A stretch of DNA of 7,558 bases from Candidatus Melainabacteria bacterium (GTDB taxonomy: Bacteria > Actinomycetota > Actinomycetes > Mycobacteriales > Pseudonocardiaceae): NCBI GenBank assembly GCA_903970565.1, contig CAJCJE010000471.1, forward strand, positions 1 to 7,558. Reading direction: 5' to 3'. How positions within the stretch are numbered: position 1 is the stretch's first letter; every line of letters starts with the position of its first letter. This document shows positions 1 through 5,257 of the stretch, in pieces. The notes below the pieces were generated by a model, which saw nothing but the letters and a program-made list of their open reading frames with translations, had not been told where the DNA came from and did not search any database. The position numbers were made by a program, and so were the translations under genes.

Positions 1-335
1 GCTGACCTGCCGGAGATCGGCTCCCGCCTACAGCAGCCGGTCGGTCCTCGGTTACTGGTGGCGAAACTCGGACACGGCTGCGGCCAGGGGTCGCGCAACT
101 CCGCGGGATGGCGGTTTGTGGGTGGTCTTGCCTACTTCTTGACCGGCGAGCCCTACACGACATACACCTGCATAAACTTTGAACCCAAAGATCCTCTACT
201 TAGCTTGTCGGAAATTCGATCTTGTCACCATATTGTTCGCTGACCCCAAGTTTGGGCCGAATGACTGAAGATCCTTGGGTCGCGGTTAAAGCATCTGCGT
301 TGTCAATCTTCATCAGATACGCCATTAAGACGCTG
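1..335. other. Upstream region with no recognised gene
   Basis: I see no gene I can support here. A plus-strand frame is open from the left edge to a TGA at 241-243; it could be the tail of a gene starting outside the window, but its translation matches no family I know and its codon use becomes AT-rich after about 160. Roughly 160-335 has much lower GC than the rest, as expected of a regulatory stretch. Small repeats are present: GACCCCAAG (242-250) can pair with CTTGGGTC (274-281), CCCAA/TTGGG flank a two-base centre at 245-256, and AAGATCCT occurs at 188-195 and 268-275. These short matches could be chance. They may also mark a transcription stop for a gene to the left or a regulator site for the cluster to the right. 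Confidence 0.4.
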
Positions 336-363
336 TTGACACCGATACCTCCGGTGTTAAGGT
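336..363 (+). promoter_or_regulatory. Housekeeping-type promoter of the peptide/HDO cluster
   Basis: A perfect -35 TTGACA (336-341) is followed after 16 bases by TAAGGT (358-363), which fits the actinobacterial TANNNT -10 pattern. Transcription would start near 370, giving a leader of about 42 bases before the ATG at 412. It is the best sigma-70-like promoter I see upstream of the cluster, and it lies in the locally AT-rich stretch. Start-site mapping would settle it. Confidence 0.6.
339..357. promoter_or_regulatory. Inverted repeat inside the promoter spacer, candidate operator
   Basis: ACACCG (339-344) and CGGTGT (352-357) form a perfect 6-bp inverted repeat around a 7-base centre. It overlaps the last three bases of the -35 box and ends at the base before the -10 box. 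A dimeric repressor bound here would block RNA polymerase. No regulator gene lies within the cluster in this window, so the cognate protein is unknown. A 6-bp repeat can arise by chance; its exact placement is what makes it notable. Confidence 0.35.
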
Positions 364-401
364 CCTGGAGTCGTGCTCTCGCACTAACAAGTCATCTGAC
401 C

Positions 402-407
402 GGAGGA
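402..407 (+). promoter_or_regulatory. Strong Shine-Dalgarno of the 42-residue peptide
   Basis: GGAGGA sits four bases before the ATG at 412. It is the strongest ribosome binding site in the cluster and the main reason for accepting the short reading frame as a real, highly translated gene. Confidence 0.7.
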
Positions 408-411
408 CATC

Positions 412-540
412 ATGAATCAGAATTCGGATATCGACCTGCGGGCCGGCAAGCTCACCGCCGAGGACCTCGGTGCGCTGGAGTCGCTCGTCGAGCGCACCGA
501 GGCGGCGGCCCGGCAGTTGCGGGGCGGAATCGTCGAGTAA
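412..540 (+). CDS. Short peptide, candidate RiPP precursor or peptide carrier (42 aa)
   Basis: This 42-residue reading frame is the first gene of the cluster, with ATG start, GGAGGA four bases upstream, and TAA stop. The protein starts MNQNSDIDLRAGK, continues with a predicted amphipathic helix over about residues 14-36 (hydrophobic L14, L19, L22, L25/V26, L36; acidic E17, D18, E23, E27, E30), and ends RGGIVE. It has no Cys, Ser or Thr after residue 29, so it is not a lanthipeptide- or thiazole-type precursor. G38-G39 with a hydrophobic residue at -4 (L36) partly resembles a double-glycine leader cleavage site; cutting there would release Ile-Val-Glu. Alternatively the C-terminal Glu could be an attachment point, as in LysW-type carriers. 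It matches no precursor family I recognise. The role is inferred from size, position before two redox enzymes and an exporter, and strong translation signals. The reading frame itself is well supported. Confidence 0.65.
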   Translation: MNQNSDIDLRAGKLTAEDLGALESLVERTEAAARQLRGGIVE

Positions 541-572
541 AGCACCCTTTCGGCACCTAGTACACCTCGGGG

Positions 573-2486
573 ATGACATTGACCGCGACACGGGCTGCGG
601 CACTCAACCGCACGAGTCCTTTCCTCGCTCACAGTCTGGCGTCAGACAGGAGCATGTTGCTGCTCGACAGGTTTGAGCTGCCACTCGGAGGTGTGCCGGC
701 CGAGATATGGGCGAAGATCGACACTTCAGTGGATCTTCGCCCATTCGGGCCGCTCGTCCAACCCTCGACGATGATCGCCTTGATGAGCGAGCAGTTCGCC
801 GCGGCGGGCGAGTTCGTCTACGGCCACCCACTGTGGGAAGCAATTCGGCATGGTGACCGGTCGGCGTTGCACGCCTACATGCTCGAGACGCGTCACTATC
901 TTTCCGCCGCCTCGGCCCGGATGTCTCCGAGCGTTGTGCGCCACATCGGGTTGTCGCCGCTCAACTTGCTACTTTCGCAACACCTGATCGAGGAATGGGA
1001 TCACGCCAAGTTCTATTCCGCTGCCTTGGCGGCGATCGGTTGCTCACGCGATCTGGTGGCCGCTTCGCGGCCGATGCCCGCAACCATCGAATGGATTCAC
1101 GCGACTCGGCACATCGGTTATGTCAGCGGGTTGAACGCGGCGATGTGTTCAGGGTTCATGGAACATTCCTCGACCGAGATCGACGCGGTCAACGGCTGGC
1201 ACGACATGCTGGTGTCGGAAGGCTTGTTGCCTGCCGGGGCGAATACGGCGCTCGTCGGTCACGTCGACACGGACGTGGCGTTCGGGCACGTCGACAACTG
1301 GAAGCACGCTCTCACCGAGCATGGGCCTCTCCGGACTGCCGAGGCCGCTTCCGCGCTCAACGCGGTGGCGACACTGGCCGAGGCGATCTACCGATGGCTG
1401 TCGTCCCTGCACCAGGGCTTGGCGGGCTCGGTGGTGAAGGGCGTGCAGCTGCTCACTGAAACCAGCACTGACACCAGCTCGGACATGGTCGATCCCGGTC
1501 TGGACACCGGCGGAGCCGCGACCGACTCTGCCGAGCGGGCGGCCGTCGCGGACGCAGACGACCGGGACATGAACGTCGCCATCTACGATGGACTGCCGGT
1601 CTGGCCCGCCGGCCTGATGCGCACAGTGAGCTGGGGAGACCCGACACTGACTCCCGCAGCCAGGGTCGTCACAGGTCTTACCTACGCGCTCGGCGCGGAC
1701 GACGACCCGCTTCCGCGGGTACCGCTGAGCTCGTTGGTGCGCGACAACGCCGCCCGGCTCGCCAGCGCATCTGACAGCACCGATTCGGTTGCTGCACTGG
1801 ATCATGAAGCCAGCACCTGGTTACGCAGCATCGACGGTCACGAATTGTGGACCGCCATGACAGACGAGCCGTCCGATGCGTTGATCACCGGCTACGTGTT
1901 GGAGAACTACCACTACCTCGCGTCTGCTGCCGGTCATGTCGGAGCCGCTATCGCGTCCTGCACCAGCGGCGCGGTACGAGCGAAGTTGATCGCGCATCTC
2001 GAAGACGAGTTGACCCATTGCTACATGCTGGAGAGAAAGCTGATCGAGATCGCCGGGGTGGAGTGCCCCAGCTCCACGCGCCCGCTGCCCACCACGGTTG
2101 CCTTCGTAGGGTTCTTGCAGAACCTCGCGCACCAGGACTGGAAGGCATATCTCGTCGTCTCGACCTACCTGCAACGCAGCTTGTCCGAAACCCGGGATAA
2201 CGGCCGAGGTTCCGGCTTCTACGCGGAGGTCGCGAAACGCAGCCGGATCGGCGCCGAATTGTTGGCTGCTTTGCGCGATCACGACGAGATTGACGAAGGT
2301 CTCGGCCACGACGACCGACCGACCGAGCGGCTGGCCGACCTGCTTGCTCTCGGCCCGGTTTCCGCCGACAGCGTCCGGCACGCGGCGGTGGCGCCCGCCC
2401 TCGCGTGGGGTTTCCTGGACGGGATCGTGCAGCACTACCGACACGGACCGGAAGCGGTCCGGCAACGCCGTGCGTGGATCGGTTGA
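573..2486 (+). CDS. Tandem haem-oxygenase-like dimetal oxidase (two HDO domains, iron-containing redox enzyme family)
   Basis: A soluble 637-residue protein with two related all-helical halves joined by an Asp/Ser/Thr/Ala-rich linker (about 292-335). Each half carries the HDO/CADD-type metal-ligand pattern. Half 1 has E105 in LETRHY, E141 and H144 in EEWDH, E202, then H230, D234 and H239. Half 2 has E444 in LENYHY, E479 and H482 in EDELTH, E539, then H570, D574 and H579. Spacings agree between halves, so the protein arose by internal duplication and both sites look intact. Known HDOs (UndA, BesC, SznF, CADD) use two metals and O2 for decarboxylation, C-C cleavage or N-oxygenation; usual members have one domain of about 220-260 residues. 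The substrate here is unknown; the upstream peptide is the obvious candidate. ATG 573 is the first possible start after an in-frame TAG. GGGG abuts it, so TTG 579 (gap six) is possible; ATG 654 has AGGAG only one base away. The gene begins 32 bases after the peptide stop, so co-transcription is likely. Confidence 0.85.
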   Translation: MTLTATRAAALNRTSPFLAHSLASDRSMLLLDRFELPLGGVPAEIWAKIDTSVDLRPFGPLVQPSTMIALMSEQFAAAGEFVYGHPLWEAIRHGDRSALHAYMLETRHYLSAASARMSPSVVRHIGLSPLNLLLSQHLIEEWDHAKFYSAALAAIGCSRDLVAASRPMPATIEWIHATRHIGYVSGLNAAMCSGFMEHSSTEIDAVNGWHDMLVSEGLLPAGANTALVGHVDTDVAFGHVDNWKHALTEHGPLRTAEAASALNAVATLAEAIYRWLSSLHQGLAGSVVKGVQLLTETSTDTSSDMVDPGLDTGGAATDSAERAAVADADDRDMNVAIYDGLPVWPAGLMRTVSWGDPTLTPAARVVTGLTYALGADDDPLPRVPLSSLVRDNAARLASASDSTDSVAALDHEASTWLRSIDGHELWTAMTDEPSDALITGYVLENYHYLASAAGHVGAAIASCTSGAVRAKLIAHLEDELTHCYMLERKLIEIAGVECPSSTRPLPTTVAFVGFLQNLAHQDWKAYLVVSTYLQRSLSETRDNGRGSGFYAEVAKRSRIGAELLAALRDHDEIDEGLGHDDRPTERLADLLALGPVSADSVRHAAVAPALAWGFLDGIVQHYRHGPEAVRQRRAWIG

Positions 2487-3409
2487 TCCCCGTCGGACGC
2501 ATCGTCTCGGAAAGCGTGTCTCCCCACCTGGAGTGCGCCCATGTTGAGTCGATCCTGCATTCGGCCGACCTCGCCGGTCTCGCGGCGGCAACTCGAGATC
2601 CCCGGCTGTCCGCCGCTGGCTGGGAACACTGCCTCAGGTACGAGCTGGCACTGCTGGTGAACTGGCTCGCGCGACGCACATTGCGCCACCGCGAATCGGC
2701 CACCGGTTCCGGTGGCGCGCCCGAAACCGTGCTGACTCTGTTGCCGCGATACGGGTTCGCGTTGCACGCCCTCCGTCGATCGATCCCGTTCGCAGCACTC
2801 GGGATTCACACGACGATCTCCGTCCGGGACGACCTACGGTCGTCTGCCGCAGAGGTGATCACACCGCTCATCCGCACGCTGGGCATCGATGACCTCGTCT
2901 CGCTGACCGAAGCGCCACCTCCCATCGCGGTGCGGCACGCCGTGTCGCACCACACGTCGATCTTCATCACCGGACAGCTCGCTACCTGGCGACATCTGTC
3001 CGACCAGTACCCAACCGCACGCATCACGGGTGCCACGGGAGAGTGTGCTGCCATCATCTCGCGGGACCCGGCCGCAGCCGATCAGATCGCCCGAGCGCTG
3101 GCCAACCGAGCCCTACCGATCAGCTGCACCAACCACCAACTGACCCTGATTACAGACCAACCCACCGAGGAGTCCCCGGTGACCGAAGCAACCGGGCCCC
3201 TTGGAACGGCACGGCCGGGCACCGTCGCCGACGAACTGCGTCGCGTTCACCCGTCCGTGGTGCTGATTCCCGATGACGATGACCTCCCGGACAGCGGGAC
3301 CCTGGCCGGATACCGCGCGGTGCAGTGCGACACGCTCGGCGTCGCCGACACCACCGCCGGTTTCGGACAAGACCCCGTTGCGGGATGGCCCGGCGACCAC
3401 TATGTCTGA
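2483..3409 (+). CDS. Short aldehyde-dehydrogenase/acyl-reductase-fold protein
   Basis: The middle of this roughly 308-residue protein reads like the ALDH superfamily. SIFITG (159-164) resembles the 'ftGs' strand, ITGATGECAAIISRD follows it where the 'ElGGkspaiV' segment is expected, and an isolated Cys (C215, in ISCTNHQLTLI) sits where the catalytic thiol lies in ALDHs, LuxC acyl reductases and ProA. The usual general-base Glu of the ELGG motif is not at its normal place, which favours an acyl or acyl-phosphate reductase type over a classical ALDH. At about 308 residues it is far shorter than the usual 420-500, and little catalytic domain follows the Cys, so it may be specialised or non-catalytic. 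The start is uncertain. I chose TTG 2483, which overlaps the HDO stop as TTGA; GTG 2474 and GTG 2516 are alternatives and no candidate has a strong Shine-Dalgarno. The overlap implies translational coupling with the HDO gene. The fold is a tentative assignment from motif reading only. Confidence 0.6.
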   Translation: MIPVGRIVSESVSPHLECAHVESILHSADLAGLAAATRDPRLSAAGWEHCLRYELALLVNWLARRTLRHRESATGSGGAPETVLTLLPRYGFALHALRRSIPFAALGIHTTISVRDDLRSSAAEVITPLIRTLGIDDLVSLTEAPPPIAVRHAVSHHTSIFITGQLATWRHLSDQYPTARITGATGECAAIISRDPAAADQIARALANRALPISCTNHQLTLITDQPTEESPVTEATGPLGTARPGTVADELRRVHPSVVLIPDDDDLPDSGTLAGYRAVQCDTLGVADTTAGFGQDPVAGWPGDHYV

Positions 3410-3468
3410 GAACGCACATACGAACGATGACGGGTCGTTCGGAGTTCACCGCACGGAGGCCACTCAGG

Positions 3469-4776
3469 ATGACCGATCCGGCTACCGCTGACCCGCTGGC
3501 GCCCACCATCCGACCGCAGTTCGCACTGTTCATCGCCGGTCAAGCGGTGTCCTACTTCGGGGACGGACTGGCCCTGCTGGCCATCCCACTGCTGGTACTG
3601 AAGCTGACCGGCAGCCCCATCATGGCTGCGCTGTCCGCAGCTCCGAGGACGATCGGCTACCTACTGGCCGGTCTGCCCGCCGGGCCTCTCGTCGACAGGT
3701 TCAACGCACGGACAATCATGATCATCGCCGACACGGTCCGGCTGACGGCGTTCGCCGTGCTGGCGGTACTCAGCTACACCAACGCCATCAGCGCCTGGCA
3801 GGTTCTGGCCATCGCCTTCTTCGCCGCGACAGCGGGGGTCTTCTTCGAGACCGCGCTCGCGGTCGTCACCCAGGACGTGACACCACAAGACCAGCTCGTC
3901 CGGGTCAACTCGCTGTTGGAGTCGATCAACCAGCTCGCCGTGGTCCTGGGCCCGGCCACCGTCGGCGTTCTGGCAGGTGTCTTCGGCCTTCCGGTGACGC
4001 TCATCGTCAATACAGCGACCTTCGCCGTCTCACTGATCACGATAGGCACCCTCCGCCACCAAGCCCAGCGGTCGGCAACGAGCGAGCCTGCCGACCGTCT
4101 GCGCACCACCCTGGGCAGCATGGTCACCGACCTCCGCACCGGCCTGCGCTACCTGCGATCCGAACGCCTCATCCTCACCGTGACCAGCCTCCAGGCGAGC
4201 ATCAACTTCTGCGTGGCCGTGGAAAGCCTGATCGTCTTCTACGCGTTGAACGTCCTGCGCCTGTCTCCGGAGCAGATCAGCATTGTCGTCGCCAGCGCGG
4301 GCGTGGGAGGAATCCTCAGCGCGGCGGTGTCGAGCTGGCTGGCGAAGCGCGTGTCGGCCGAGCGGCTCATCGGGCTCGGAGTCGCCACGATCGCGATCTC
4401 CCTGGCGCTGCTCGCCGCCGCGGCCTCCGTGTGGTCGCTGACGGCTCTGAACCTGCTCATGGGTGGGGCAAGCATCGTGGCAGTCATCAGAATCCGGGCG
4501 CTGCGACAACAACTGGTGCCCCGTCACCTCCTGGGGCGGGTCAGCAGCACCGCCCGGATGGCAGCCTTCGCCGCATACCCGATCGGTGCCGCCATCGCGG
4601 GCGCGTTGGCAGGTCTCAACCACAACGATCCTCGCCCGGTCTTTCTCGGCGCGGGAATCCTCGGCATGGCCGTCGCAGCGGTGGCCTGGCGCTTCGGACT
4701 GCGCACGATCGGTCGAACACCACCAATACGCTTCGCAGTGGACGGCACCGCCGCGGAGCCGGCAGACGCTGATTGA
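3469..4776 (+). CDS. MFS efflux transporter, DHA3-like
   Basis: This 435-residue membrane protein has twelve hydrophobic segments, six on each side of a hydrophilic loop at about residues 200-235. After the second segment comes an MFS motif A variant, GPLVDRFNAR (72-81). The NSLLESINQLAVVLGPATVG stretch before the sixth segment is typical of DHA3-type drug and macrolide exporters. Family members expel small, mostly hydrophobic molecules by proton antiport across the cytoplasmic membrane. ATG 3469 was chosen because GGAGG (3455-3459) lies nine bases upstream and the protein then starts just before the first membrane segment; an Arg-rich extension from upstream starts looks spurious. The gene begins 59 bases after the ALDH-like stop with no convincing promoter between, so it is probably the last gene of the cluster. 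By context it would export the cluster's product or give self-resistance. An MFS exporter suits a small product better than a long peptide. Confidence 0.88.
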   Translation: MTDPATADPLAPTIRPQFALFIAGQAVSYFGDGLALLAIPLLVLKLTGSPIMAALSAAPRTIGYLLAGLPAGPLVDRFNARTIMIIADTVRLTAFAVLAVLSYTNAISAWQVLAIAFFAATAGVFFETALAVVTQDVTPQDQLVRVNSLLESINQLAVVLGPATVGVLAGVFGLPVTLIVNTATFAVSLITIGTLRHQAQRSATSEPADRLRTTLGSMVTDLRTGLRYLRSERLILTVTSLQASINFCVAVESLIVFYALNVLRLSPEQISIVVASAGVGGILSAAVSSWLAKRVSAERLIGLGVATIAISLALLAAAASVWSLTALNLLMGGASIVAVIRIRALRQQLVPRHLLGRVSSTARMAAFAAYPIGAAIAGALAGLNHNDPRPVFLGAGILGMAVAAVAWRFGLRTIGRTPPIRFAVDGTAAEPADAD

Positions 4777-4940
4777 CTGCCTACTGGATTCCGTGGACGG
4801 ATCATGACGCAGGAGGCCGGGTCCGACTTCGGTCCATCCGACTCGGGTGATGCGGCTACCACCGTGTTCTGGGGCTCAGGACCACCAGTTGTTGGAGCTT
4901 GACCTCCGAGGGGTCACTGTGGGTCGGCTACTCGGTCGAC

Positions 4941-4959
4941 GTGGTCAGCTTCTGATCAC
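4941..4959. terminator. Candidate hairpin terminator downstream of the exporter
   Basis: GTGGTCAG and CTGATCAC pair over eight positions, one of them G-U, around a CTT loop. No T-run follows, which is common for actinomycete stops but also weakens the call. It lies 165 bases after the exporter stop and just before the first operator. Confidence 0.3.
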
Positions 4960-4990
4960 CACCTGGCATCGCAACGCCACTGAAAGAAAC

Positions 4991-5004
4991 TGGAAGCGCT
5001 ACCA
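4991..5004. promoter_or_regulatory. CebR-like (LacI family) operator, distal copy
   Basis: TGGAAGCGCTACCA matches 12 of 14 positions of the known cellulose-utilisation operator TGGGAGCGCTCCCA bound by CebR/CelR-type LacI repressors in Streptomyces and Thermobifida. Both differences are at symmetric positions 4 and 11. It is the exact reverse complement of the box at 5148-5161. Location upstream of a GH6 cellulase supports repression relieved by cello-oligosaccharides, by analogy with those systems. Confidence 0.7.
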
Positions 5005-5087
5005 GTCGACTGACCTGTCAACCAACTCTTGCCCGGTCAACGCGCCAAACGCCAGCAATCGAGTTTGACCCACTATGCAATGAGGGC

Positions 5088-5116
5088 TTGACATGCGGGT
5101 AACAGGGGCTCACCAT
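5088..5116 (+). promoter_or_regulatory. Candidate cellulase promoter
   Basis: A perfect TTGACA (5088-5093) lies 17 bases before CACCAT (5111-5116), a weak -10. Transcription would start near 5123, placing the proximal operator (5148-5161) about 25 bases downstream, a position suited to blocking. The weak -10 keeps confidence low. Confidence 0.35.
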
Positions 5117-5147
5117 CCCCTTTGACTCGCTCCTCTCGGGAGGTTGC

Positions 5148-5161
5148 TGGTAGCGCTTCCA
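5148..5161. promoter_or_regulatory. CebR-like (LacI family) operator, proximal copy
   Basis: TGGTAGCGCTTCCA matches 12 of 14 positions of the CebR consensus and is the exact inverse of the distal box; identity extends one base on each side to a 16-bp CTGG...CCAG. Its centre lies 157 bp from that of the distal box, very close to fifteen helical turns, so one tetramer or two dimers could bind on the same DNA face. It sits about 97 bases before the cellulase start. Confidence 0.72.
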
Positions 5162-5257
5162 GTCAGGCCCGTCGGCCCCTGCCGGCCAGTTCGACCCGCA
5201 ATTCGCCTACGACCTCCTCTGCGGGTACTGATTCCTCGCTGCGCGAAAGGGAAACCC

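Larger units (their letters stand above)
4777..5257. other. Intergenic region between exporter and cellulase
   Basis: About 480 bases without a gene I can support. The first 210 bases hold only low-quality reading frames with no family resemblance; a hairpin at 4941-4959 may end the upstream transcript. The second half is regulatory DNA for the cellulase: two CebR-like operators (4991-5004 and 5148-5161), a candidate promoter (from 5088) and a Shine-Dalgarno (5246-5252). Confidence 0.6.

Noticed and set aside
412..540. Peptide as a Pup (prokaryotic ubiquitin-like) protein
   Set aside because: Pup ends in GGQ or GGE directly and is about 60-70 residues; here Ile-Val separates the glycines from Glu and no proteasome genes are nearby.
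412..540. Peptide as a LysW carrier or PEARL scaffold
   Set aside because: No LysW zinc-binding cysteines or EDWGE tail, no LysX/LysZ partner, and no large LanB-like ligase in the window. Only the terminal Glu is shared, so it is kept only as an analogy.
654..656. ATG 654 as the HDO start because of AGGAG just upstream
   Set aside because: The spacing is one base, too short for a normal ribosome binding site; ATG 573 keeps the operon gap small. Not fully excluded.
1821..2703. Long minus-strand reading frames (up to about 250 codons) opposite the HDO and ALDH-like genes
   Set aside because: They are Arg/Pro/Gly-rich shadows of high-GC coding sequence, lack family motifs, and lie opposite a protein with clear repeated metal-ligand motifs.
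3325..3468. N-terminal extension of the exporter to upstream starts
   Set aside because: The extension is Arg/His-rich shadow of the overlapping ALDH-like gene, and a well-placed GGAGG supports ATG 3469.
4847..5068. Small plus-strand reading frame in the exporter-cellulase gap
   Set aside because: No Shine-Dalgarno, no family resemblance, and it runs through the distal operator; probably chance.
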